Shown here one piece after another: positions 1-5,776 of a DNA stretch of 5,776 nt. Each line of letters starts with the position of its first letter. Positions within the stretch are counted from its first letter, which is position 1. The position numbers and the translations under genes are program-made. A model generated the notes under the pieces. The model was not told the DNA's origin. It saw only the letters and a program-made list of their open reading frames with translations, and searched no databases. Source of the stretch: Bacteroidales bacterium UBA1216 (GTDB lineage Bacteria > Bacteroidota > Bacteroidia > Bacteroidales > Paludibacteraceae); the NCBI GenBank assembly GCA_002309255.1, contig DBXI01000003.1, forward strand, positions 48,569-54,344. Direction: 5' to 3'.

Positions 1-1336
1 GCGTGGCAGCCGTCAGCCTGCCGTACAGGCTCGGGCTGAACGTAAGGGAGGCAAAAAACGGGCTGTTGAAGTCGCACAGGCAGCCGAAGTGGCTCTGCCA
101 GTAAGCGTTCAGCTCCGCAGCTTTCTCCTGGCCGACTATTTCATCCCAGCGGCAGTCGTAGTAGCCCAACTCGCATTTGGACTGATAGGGATAGGCGGTC
201 CACGGAAAAGAGTCAGAGCTGTACCACTCATCCCGGGTAATGCCGAACGGGGTCTTCAGTTTCAGCCGCTCGACATGCTTGGGTCCGTTCTGCTCGTCCG
301 GATACTTGCGCAGCGTGTCCAGCCAGGGACGGAGCCTCTTCAGCGAGAACGTGCTGCGCGAGAGCATGAAGGCATATACCGTGTCATTGTACGGCATGCC
401 GAATAGGTTCAGAATACTGTCGTTGTCATGTATCTGCATACGGATTGTTGCGGTGTCGCTGTATGCGTGCTCGTCAAACCCGAATTGCGCGATGGATGAC
501 AAGTACAAACCGTATATCGAGTCCAGATGTGCCGGCGAAGAGTCGTTGCCCGCATTCATCTTTTCGAAAATACGGTAGATAGCGTCCTTTTGATGCACCA
601 GTCCTTGCTTGCGTACATTCATGAACAAGTCCCGGTACTCTTGGGTCCAGCCGGTGTTGTACCAGTATTGCTGCATGACGGTGTCGCGGTCGGTGTCGAA
701 GAACGGCGCCGAGTACGGCAGGAAGATATCTGCGTCCTCGGGGTGATAGGTATGTTGAATAGCCGTTGTTATACCGCCTTTGCTCACGCCGCTAATCGCC
801 CATTTGCCTTTGAATACCTTCTTCAATGCTTCGAATAGTGCGTGGAAATCTTCGGTAGCCTCGGCAGCGGTGCAGTAGTCCAGGTTCGTCCAGCATTGGT
901 CAGGCGCAGAGTAGTCAAAATAGCGATGCTCAGGTTGGATATAATTCGCCTGATAGCGAAGGGCTATCTCGGAGGAACATCCTCCTGCGCGAAGAAGAGC
1001 AGTCGGATCGTCTATGTAATCCCGATCGATATTGTAGCCCGAGAAAAAGACGTGGTTAACGGCCGTCGTCGGGTCTTTTCGGTTGTCCACCGTCAGCAAT
1101 GCCCGCATCGGAAACTGCGCTCCCTGCGGATTAGCGTGCGAGAGCGGCTGATGGTAATAGATGAGGTACGAGTCGTACTGCGGCGCGTCTTCATCCGGTT
1201 CGCCGGCCACAATGCTGTCAATGATGTCTGCGTTGAGGCGCTGCAACTCCTGCACCCACTGCGGGGGACTGTTCTGCGCCATGACCGATAAAGCCATGGC
1301 GCAGAGAATCAGAATAGATATATTTTTTTTACGCAT
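1..1336 (-). CDS. Secreted serine peptidase, S37/S28-like (tripeptidyl-aminopeptidase type), 3' end outside window
   Basis: The frame reads from ATG at 1336 to the left edge without a stop: 445 complete codons and no C-terminus. Residues 1-20 form a type I signal peptide (Arg-Lys-Lys, hydrophobic core, V-M-A before Gln21), so the product is exported. The nucleophile elbow is ISGVSKGG, with probable catalytic Ser185. It is preceded by EHRYFDYSAP (about 136-145) and a helix leading to KGKWAISG, and followed by a HPEDADIFLPYSAPF stretch. This order matches the alpha/beta-hydrolase peptidases of family S37 (PS-10 type) and the related S28, which mostly remove short peptides from N-termini. In these families the catalytic Asp and His lie further C-terminal, so they fall outside the window and activity cannot be confirmed. 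Seven Cys in the exported part (120, 148, 155, 388, 395, 419, 421) could form disulfides. The start lies 6 nt after the stop of the C11 gene, with no Shine-Dalgarno site, so it is probably last or late in the operon. An A8 run covers codons 3-5. Family confidence is good; exact specificity is inference. Confidence 0.85.
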   Translation of the reverse strand, partial: MRKKNISILILCAMALSVMAQNSPPQWVQELQRLNADIIDSIVAGEPDEDAPQYDSYLIYYHQPLSHANPQGAQFPMRALLTVDNRKDPTTAVNHVFFSGYNIDRDYIDDPTALLRAGGCSSEIALRYQANYIQPEHRYFDYSAPDQCWTNLDYCTAAEATEDFHALFEALKKVFKGKWAISGVSKGGITTAIQHTYHPEDADIFLPYSAPFFDTDRDTVMQQYWYNTGWTQEYRDLFMNVRKQGLVHQKDAIYRIFEKMNAGNDSSPAHLDSIYGLYLSSIAQFGFDEHAYSDTATIRMQIHDNDSILNLFGMPYNDTVYAFMLSRSTFSLKRLRPWLDTLRKYPDEQNGPKHVERLKLKTPFGITRDEWYSSDSFPWTAYPYQSKCELGYYDCRWDEIVGQEKAAELNAYWQSHFGCLCDFNSPFFASLTFSPSLYGRLTAAT

Positions 1337-1342
1337 ATCGAT

Positions 1343-2692
1343 TTAGTCTAACACTTGACCGGTCGGATTGCCTTGCGGTGTGTGCGTGTTGGTGTTAATC
1401 CAGTTACCCCATCCTGTTTTCTTATGGAAACGCGAGTACTCATACGCATCCCGATAGGTGTACCGGTAGGTACCCACTTGCTTCGCGTAGGTCTCCTTGT
1501 CCATCATAAACATAGAGAGTGTGAATTCGTCCAGACTTGCCTGCGGGTTACATATCACCCGTCGACGGCTGACCCAAATCTTGTCGAATGCCGTTTTGAG
1601 TTCGGCGGCGATGGTTTTGAGTTCGGCATCGTTGGTTGCTTTGGCCACTTGGTTGGCAAAATCAAGGGCATCGAAGAACGGGTGTGCGCTTGTAATTCGG
1701 TAGGTTTTGTCAAACGCCTGGTCGATGACTGCGCTTTGCGTCGGATACAATGCCACCAAGCGTTGGCTCAAACGGGCAAACACAGGCTCCAGCGAAGCGA
1801 ACTCGGCCGTCTTGATAAAATTGAAATCACCGTTCATCTCCGCTTCCTTATAGCCATCTTCCCAGCCTTTGATATCCGCCAAGGCCGCTTTACCGGCCGC
1901 CTCGAAATCGGCATTGGCATAGAGTGCTTTGATGAGGTTCTCAATCATCGTGCCGTCGCTGAACAGCGCATGCATGGACGAGAAGAGATAGTCTGTCTTA
2001 TCGTATATCTCATCCAGCGTCTCCATATTGCCGATGAGGCAGTTATGGAAGAAAATAGCCTTAAAATGCGGCACTTTCGACTTGCTGATAGCCTCTCCCA
2101 ATTCGTACATGCTCATTCCTTCGCCACTCCGCGATTCCGGACCGGTTGGGAGCCACTCATCATATACAACCGCCTTGTGTACGTTGTTTTTTCCGCCCCG
2201 CAAATCCTTGGGATAGTCAGCAGCCGGATCAAACCCGCCTCCGTGTCCCCATATGAGCAGCACGTAGTTCTCCGCCGGCATTGTATCCGCCATCATGTCG
2301 ATGGTGATCTTTAGTAACTCAGGGTCGTACAGTTCAAAATCCTCCCAGCCACTCATCGCCGCCGTATAGCGGAGTGAGTCGAGCTTGGTCTCCGGGGTCA
2401 GTTCAAATAGGAGCAGGTCACCCGGGTTGGCGTATTTCTGCGGAGCATCTTCTGTCTGCTTGCCGTATTTATAGAAGACACCGAGGCGCACGTCCTTGCT
2501 CTTCATCAGCGGTTTGGCGCGCTCCCAAAATCCTTCAATGATATTATCCATACTGCCGCCGGCATTGCCGTATACGATGATGGTGTACTTGGCTTTTTCG
2601 CCTGACGGTTGGGCCGGCTCATTTCCTTTGCATGCACTCATACCGAGCAGCACTGCAGTCATCGTCAGGATGTAGAAGAATATTTTTTTCAT
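1343..2692 (-). CDS. Clostripain-family (C11) cysteine peptidase, lipoprotein
   Basis: 449 residues. Residues 1-20 form a lipoprotein signal peptide ending LGMSA before Cys21, a slightly atypical lipobox (Met at -3), so the enzyme is probably anchored in a membrane, perhaps the outer one. The C11 fold begins at KYTIIVYGNAGG (about 35-46). The catalytic dyad is His150 in LLIWGHGGGF and Cys218 in FFHNCLIGNMETLDEI; the family usually has Asp-Ala-Cys-Leu-Met, so His216-Asn217 is a variant. Between them, VVYDEW and GMSMYELGEAI match the usual C11 segment before the Cys strand. C-terminally, FFDALDFANQV and FHKKTGWGNWI match the tail of larger clostripain-like proteins. Known C11 enzymes cleave after Arg or Lys and often self-activate by cutting between His and Cys; Arg165, Lys168 and Lys173 lie there, but the site cannot be chosen. 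It has no C-terminal tail module like its two upstream neighbours. It starts 12 nt after the S8 stop. An A7 run spans codons 2-4. The fragilysin-activating C11 of Bacteroides fragilis shows that such enzymes can process other secreted proteases. Confidence 0.9.
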   Translation of the reverse strand: MKKIFFYILTMTAVLLGMSACKGNEPAQPSGEKAKYTIIVYGNAGGSMDNIIEGFWERAKPLMKSKDVRLGVFYKYGKQTEDAPQKYANPGDLLLFELTPETKLDSLRYTAAMSGWEDFELYDPELLKITIDMMADTMPAENYVLLIWGHGGGFDPAADYPKDLRGGKNNVHKAVVYDEWLPTGPESRSGEGMSMYELGEAISKSKVPHFKAIFFHNCLIGNMETLDEIYDKTDYLFSSMHALFSDGTMIENLIKALYANADFEAAGKAALADIKGWEDGYKEAEMNGDFNFIKTAEFASLEPVFARLSQRLVALYPTQSAVIDQAFDKTYRITSAHPFFDALDFANQVAKATNDAELKTIAAELKTAFDKIWVSRRRVICNPQASLDEFTLSMFMMDKETYAKQVGTYRYTYRDAYEYSRFHKKTGWGNWINTNTHTPQGNPTGQVLD

Positions 2693-2704
2693 TGTTGGGG
2701 TATA

Positions 2705-4309
2705 TTAGTTGAGAACTCGTATTTTCTTTCCTTTAGTCACATAGATACCGGGTGCAGAAGGCTTGGAGCCTACAGGACGACCGAGCAGGTCATAATACAT
2801 ATTCTCCGTCTCGACCGTAACGGAAGGCAGTGCTTCTGCCAGACCGAGGATTTCCAACAGACCTGCATAAGCATCGATGAGTCCTGCACCGGACTTGGTG
2901 TTGGGTACAGTTTCGAGGGGTTTTGATGTCTTCCGGATGATGGCTAAAATATCTTCGGGCGTGAGTGTCGGTTTGGCTTGCAGCCAGAGCGCGATGATAC
3001 CTGCCACCATAGGCGATGCCTGCGAAGTGCCGTACTGTCCGACCCATGTTTCCAGTCCTTGCACGCCGTAGGTGTCGTAGGACTCGATCACCTCATCTAT
3101 ATTGGCCTCGTTGTAGTAGTTACCGGCGCTGATGACCGAACCGATGGCCGTCACATCCGGTTTGTAGCGTCCGTCCCAGCTCGGACCCCATGAAGACGCA
3201 GGCGCCATCTCCAATTGTCCTGTTTCGCTCAGCGCGTAGTTGGCTACTGCTATCACATTGGGGAATGGGGCCGGCATGCTAACCGTATAAGCGGAGGACA
3301 AGGTGCAGTCAGACGGCGAAACAGACTGGATGACGGTCCTTGAGGCAAAGAGCTCGAACGGCGCTGTGCCTTTGAGCTTTATCGTGGTCTGCACGTCAGC
3401 CGGCATCTGTTGTTTGGGAATAAGACGCACCTTATACACTTTCTTGCCGTCCGGTGCATCAGGGAGACGTTGGTATTGGATGTCATACGCAGCATTCACG
3501 GCATCCGGGTTGCTGAAGGAGAGCACAACGGTGTCGGTGGAGCGCAGGTAGATATCGCGCGACATCGGCATACCCGGCAGGAGCACCGCCAGTTCCGCCT
3601 CCGTATGGCTACCGCTGTTCATATAGGGCGTGCTTTCCTCCGAATTGCCTTCATTACCGGCGGCGGAGACAACGATATGTCCGGGTCCGGTTAGGCTCTT
3701 GAACTCGTCCTGAAACGCCTGCTGCTCCGTCGAGAACCCTAAGTTCACACCCATGCTGATATTGATAACTATCGGTTTGCCTACCGAGTCCGCATAGGCC
3801 ATCATCGCCCGCACGATCTTTACCAGCCGCTGCTGATAGAGTTCTACGGTGGAGTCGCGGTGCATGTTCAGTGCCACGTCAGCAAAAATGATTTCACTCG
3901 CCGGCGCCATCCCTTTGTATCGTCCGCTACCGGCGGCTATGCCGGTCACGTGCGCTCCATGGTTGGTGGGCATGGGGCCGTATAGCGAGCAATAACTGTA
4001 CTTGCGTGCCAGTATAGCCTGCGGGTCAGTCAGCTCCACTTCCGTCCCATTTTCGTTCTTATCCCATATCTTGCGGATTCGCAACTCTCCTTGCGCGTTG
4101 CGGAAGGTAGGATGGTCATACTGCATACCGCCGTCAATGACACCCACGATAACGCCCTGACCGTCATAGGCCTGCGTCAATGGGGTTTTTCCTTCATGAA
4201 CGAGGCGGGTGTTGGTCATCCACCGGCACGAATCCAACGACATGTAGCCATCTGCAGCCTGCGCCGTTAAGGCGCTAAGGCACAAGAGTAATAATACTGT
4301 TTTTTTCAT
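2705..4309 (-). CDS. Secreted subtilisin-like serine protease (S8) with C-terminal tail module
   Basis: 534 residues; an endopeptidase exported by a signal peptide (1-18 or 19, ending A-Q-A-A). The catalytic triad is complete: Asp59 in GVIVGVIDGG, His117 in NHGAHVTGIAAG and Ser429 in GTSQASPMVAG, with oxyanion Asn219 in VVSAAGNEGN. SSWGPSWDGRYKPDV (about 372-386) is the usual segment ahead of the Ser. Three things stand out. First, only about 30 residues separate the signal peptide from the catalytic domain, so there is no room for a typical I9 inhibitory prodomain. Second, Asn and Ser are 210 residues apart, against 66 in subtilisin; residues about 225-345 look like an inserted beta-rich domain, recalling the jelly-roll insert of clostridial Csp proteases (inference). 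Third, the residue after the Ser is Gln430, where subtilisin has Met222. Residues 504-532 are the tail module shared with the upstream gene, preceded by a short linker. The ATG lies in a 4-nt ATGA overlap with the upstream gene, implying coupled translation. Substrate unknown. Confidence 0.94.
   Translation of the reverse strand: MKKTVLLLLCLSALTAQAADGYMSLDSCRWMTNTRLVHEGKTPLTQAYDGQGVIVGVIDGGMQYDHPTFRNAQGELRIRKIWDKNENGTEVELTDPQAILARKYSYCSLYGPMPTNHGAHVTGIAAGSGRYKGMAPASEIIFADVALNMHRDSTVELYQQRLVKIVRAMMAYADSVGKPIVINISMGVNLGFSTEQQAFQDEFKSLTGPGHIVVSAAGNEGNSEESTPYMNSGSHTEAELAVLLPGMPMSRDIYLRSTDTVVLSFSNPDAVNAAYDIQYQRLPDAPDGKKVYKVRLIPKQQMPADVQTTIKLKGTAPFELFASRTVIQSVSPSDCTLSSAYTVSMPAPFPNVIAVANYALSETGQLEMAPASSWGPSWDGRYKPDVTAIGSVISAGNYYNEANIDEVIESYDTYGVQGLETWVGQYGTSQASPMVAGIIALWLQAKPTLTPEDILAIIRKTSKPLETVPNTKSGAGLIDAYAGLLEILGLAEALPSVTVETENMYYDLLGRPVGSKPSAPGIYVTKGKKIRVLN
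2714..2800 (-). repeat. C-terminal tail module, copy in S8 protease
   Basis: Codons 504-532 of the S8 gene encode MYYDLLGRPVG, Lys-Pro, PGIYVTKGKKI and Arg-Val; only Leu-Asn follows. Compared with the copy at 4312-4398, 25 of 29 residues and 66 of 87 bases are identical by my count. The layout (Tyr-Asp-Leu-x-Gly-Arg, a short loop, Pro-Gly-Ile-Tyr, Gly-Lys-Lys) resembles the short C-terminal beta tail of many secreted Bacteroidales proteins and the distal half of type IX secretion sorting domains. Use as a sorting or surface-retention signal is inference. Confidence 0.8.
4306..4309 (-). promoter_or_regulatory. ATGA start/stop overlap (translational coupling site)
   Basis: On the minus strand the TGA stop of the beta-rich protein gene (4308-4306) shares bases with the ATG of the S8 protease gene (4309-4307). 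No Shine-Dalgarno site precedes the ATG, so re-initiation by the terminating ribosome is the likely way the protease is translated. This would tie its synthesis to that of its upstream partner. Confidence 0.75.
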
Positions 4310-5670
4310 CGTACAATAATTTTTTTGCCTTTGGTAACATAGATGCCCGGGGTGGTCGGCTTGGTGCCTACCGGACGACCAAGCAGGTCGTAGTACATTG
4401 CGTCTTGCTCTTGAACCACATTCGATACCGCAGTTGCTTCGCCTACCACTTTGAACGAATGGGCCTTCTTGTAGTACGGGTATTTGTTGTAATAGACTTC
4501 GATGTTGGCATATAGCGTTTTGTTGAGTACGCTGTCGGGCATATCAGCCATAGCAAAGTGGAACGCGCCTTGGTAGTTGAGCGTCTTCAGCGCCAGCGTA
4601 TCGTCCATGATGCGGATCGTGTCGCTCTTCAGTACCACCAGCTCCTTCAGGTCGCCTTCAGGCCATTTCACCGAGTCCACGATCTGTACCGTTACGTTCA
4701 CGTAAGGCTTCTTGGTAATACTGTCGTAGATCGTCACGTACGGAAAACCGTAGTTGAGCGAGAAGCTGATGTCGGCTGTCTCGGCCTTGGTGAACTCCGC
4801 TTTGTTGACCGACGAGGTGGCGCGCAGGGTGTCGTTCACCAGCAGGAGCATCGTGTCCTTGAGCGACGCACCCGGGCTCATCTCCCAGTTCGTCTCATGG
4901 ATCAGGTGGTACTTGCCTGCCGGCAGCGGATCATGATCGAACTGCAGGGTGTCTATCACCGCTTTCTTGAATAGCGGATTGGTCTTGAAGGTCAGTGGGA
5001 TCTGCTTGCTGCCCAGCACCCGGAAGGTGGTATCCGTCAGTGTGATTTTGCTATACAGGCCGTCTATATACGAGTTCGGCTCATAGGGGTAGCCGGTGTT
5101 GTAACGTACCTGATAATTGATAGGCTGTCCCACTTCGGTCTTCTCGCGGTTGTCGAACGAGCGGATGGAAGGATAGTCAGGGAACGTGATCTCTTTCGTA
5201 CGGGTCGAACCGCCTGCTGAGAACTCCATAGTCACGAAATACTCGCCTCCGCGCTCCAGATAGAAGCCATAGCTGTTGTCGCCGTATATCTTCTCTTTTG
5301 ACATGCGGGCTGACAGAATATTGTGTACTGTAGCCGTGGTGATGTTTTCGCGCTTTCTGTACTCCGTAACAGGTGTTGCCTGCTTGTCGTAGATATGGAT
5401 CTCGCGATAGATAGGATACTCGTTCGTGTCAGGAAGCTGCCATGGCGATGGCATGAGCGCCTTGTCCACCACATAGGTCAGGTTACACTGTTGGATACCT
5501 GCCCGGTACGACCCTTCATGGCTCACCAGTTCACCTTGGGCGTTATACGTTTTTATGGTGGCAAACGTATCCTTAAATACCTGCAAATACGGGGAATAAG
5601 GATTGACTTGTGCGGACAACTGCATGGCACAAAGACATGCCACAGTTGCAAAAAGTAGATACTTTCTCAT
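4306..5670 (-). CDS. Secreted beta-rich protein of unknown function with C-terminal tail module
   Basis: 454 residues; I do not recognise a named family. Residues 1-20 form a signal peptide (core LLFATVACLCAM, then QLSA, with Gln21 next), so it is exported. The rest is rich in Tyr, Thr and alternating hydrophobic residues typical of beta-sandwich domains, with no catalytic motif visible. Two segments, about 173-278 and 290-408, look like copies of one domain: each has a G-(Y/F)-P-Y motif (193-196 and 308-311), a Asp-Thr-Leu 47-49 residues later (240, 357) and then Gly-x-(Y/F)-His (252-255, 368-371). Residues 425-453 are the tail module shared with the S8 protease, following a short linker. 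The start at 5670 is supported by the signal peptide; the upstream DNA has no Shine-Dalgarno site. It is the first gene of the visible operon and its TGA overlaps the ATG of the S8 gene. Possible roles are substrate binding, adhesion, or a chaperone or inhibitor of the protease; all are inference from context. Confidence 0.88.
   Translation of the reverse strand: MRKYLLFATVACLCAMQLSAQVNPYSPYLQVFKDTFATIKTYNAQGELVSHEGSYRAGIQQCNLTYVVDKALMPSPWQLPDTNEYPIYREIHIYDKQATPVTEYRKRENITTATVHNILSARMSKEKIYGDNSYGFYLERGGEYFVTMEFSAGGSTRTKEITFPDYPSIRSFDNREKTEVGQPINYQVRYNTGYPYEPNSYIDGLYSKITLTDTTFRVLGSKQIPLTFKTNPLFKKAVIDTLQFDHDPLPAGKYHLIHETNWEMSPGASLKDTMLLLVNDTLRATSSVNKAEFTKAETADISFSLNYGFPYVTIYDSITKKPYVNVTVQIVDSVKWPEGDLKELVVLKSDTIRIMDDTLALKTLNYQGAFHFAMADMPDSVLNKTLYANIEVYYNKYPYYKKAHSFKVVGEATAVSNVVQEQDAMYYDLLGRPVGTKPTTPGIYVTKGKKIIVR
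4312..4398 (-). repeat. C-terminal tail module, copy in beta-rich protein
   Basis: Codons 425-453 of the first gene carry the second copy, followed by Arg454 and the stop. It differs from the S8 copy at four residues: Thr436 for Ser, Thr439 for Ser, Thr440 for Ala and Ile452 for Arg. Most base differences are at third codon positions, so the protein sequence is conserved more than the DNA. Both proteins therefore probably use the same export or attachment route. Confidence 0.8.
4447..4803 (-). repeat. Probable beta domain, copy 2 of tandem pair
   Basis: Residues about 290-408 of the beta-rich protein. Landmarks are SLNYGFPY (304-311), DDTLAL (356-361) and QGAFHF (367-372), then NIEVYY and a closing strand SFKVVG before the linker to the tail module. 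Order and spacing match copy 1. Structural prediction would decide whether the two are one fold. Confidence 0.4.
4837..5154 (-). repeat. Probable beta domain, copy 1 of tandem pair
   Basis: Residues about 173-278 of the beta-rich protein. Landmarks are VRYNTGYPY (188-196), VIDTLQF (238-244) and AGKYHLI (251-257), then a strand LLLVND. Spacing of landmarks matches copy 2 within two residues. Overall identity is low, so this is an old duplication at best; boundaries are estimates. Confidence 0.4.
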
Positions 5671-5776
5671 AATTGTTTTACATTTAGTACTGATGCGATA
5701 ATTTTAGACAACAATAAAAACCGCTTTTGAATGATTTTGAGCTATGCTCCACACGATATTTGCTGCTAAAAACTCC
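5671..5776 (-). promoter_or_regulatory. AT-rich leader upstream of the four-gene block, probable promoter region
   Basis: This is the only sizeable non-coding stretch. On the minus strand it is AT-rich close to the ATG and has no Shine-Dalgarno site, which is usual in Bacteroidota. A TTGTTG (5718-5713) lies 19 nt before TACTAAAT (5693-5686 region, approximate), but the latter fits the Bacteroides -7 consensus TAnnTTTG only in its first two bases, so no promoter can be placed with confidence. A TCAAAA hexamer occurs twice ten bases apart (5740-5735 and 5730-5725), one helical turn, which could be an operator half-site or chance. A 31-codon open frame also crosses the stretch in the minus direction, ending in TAA just before the gene; it may be the tail of an upstream gene or chance. 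Confidence 0.35.

Noticed and set aside
1337..1342. ATCGAT palindrome between the C11 and S37-like genes
   Set aside because: A six-base palindrome in a six-base spacer is expected often by chance, and nothing suggests a regulatory site.
1355..2314. 319-codon plus-strand open frame opposite the C11 gene
   Set aside because: It lies wholly antisense to a gene with clear C11 motifs, shows no signal peptide or domain, and is rich in His/Arg/Val as expected from reading codons backwards.
4306..4326. A7 run near the end of the first gene, where a -1 shift would enter the S8 frame without a stop and fuse the two proteins
   Set aside because: The run is preceded by C in frame (GGC AAA AAA ATT), so it is not a good X-XXY-YYZ slippery site. 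No stem-loop was noted downstream, and the fusion would bury the S8 signal peptide. The ATGA overlap is the simpler explanation.
5739..5749. GAGC-ATA-GCTC inverted repeat in the leader
   Set aside because: The stem is only 4 bp with a 3-nt loop, does not extend into the flanks and lacks a T tract, so it is neither a terminator nor a convincing operator.
5689..5776. Open minus-strand frame of about 30 codons reaching the right edge, possibly the tail of an upstream gene
   Set aside because: It is too short to judge, Ser/Lys-rich, and shows no recognisable motif. A chance open frame is as likely.

Overview
The window looks like chromosomal DNA of a member of the Bacteroidota, most likely order Bacteroidales. 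The evidence is indirect but consistent. None of the four genes has a recognisable purine-rich Shine-Dalgarno site. Signal peptides often end in Ala with Gln next. One gene encodes a lipoprotein. Two genes end in a short C-terminal module of the 'YYDLLGRPV...PGIYVTKGKKI' type, which resembles the C-terminal tails of secreted Bacteroidales proteins. The genus cannot be named from the sequence alone.

The whole window is one block of four co-directional minus-strand genes, read from right to left. A 106-bp AT-rich leader lies at 5671-5776. Gene 1 (5670-4306) encodes a secreted beta-rich protein of unknown function with a probable tandem domain duplication and the C-terminal tail module. Gene 2 (4309-2705) overlaps it by 4 nt and encodes a secreted subtilisin-like S8 serine protease with the same tail module. 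Gene 3 (2692-1343) starts 12 nt further on and encodes a lipoprotein cysteine peptidase of the clostripain family (C11). Gene 4 starts 6 nt after gene 3 (1336) and runs off the left edge. It encodes a secreted serine peptidase resembling family S37/S28 (tripeptidyl-aminopeptidase type); its C-terminus is outside the window. Junctions of -4, +12 and +6 nt, with no terminator-like hairpin between genes, support a single transcript.

Taken together this looks like an extracytoplasmic proteolysis cassette: two endopeptidases of different catalytic type (Ser and Cys), an exopeptidase-type serine hydrolase and a non-enzymatic partner, all carrying export signals. Whether they degrade dietary or host protein in sequence, or activate one another, cannot be decided from sequence. 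The most novel part is gene 1, which I could not assign to a known family. It is translationally coupled to a subtilase that shows no recognisable inhibitory prodomain. No RNA gene, CRISPR array, insertion sequence or attachment site was seen.
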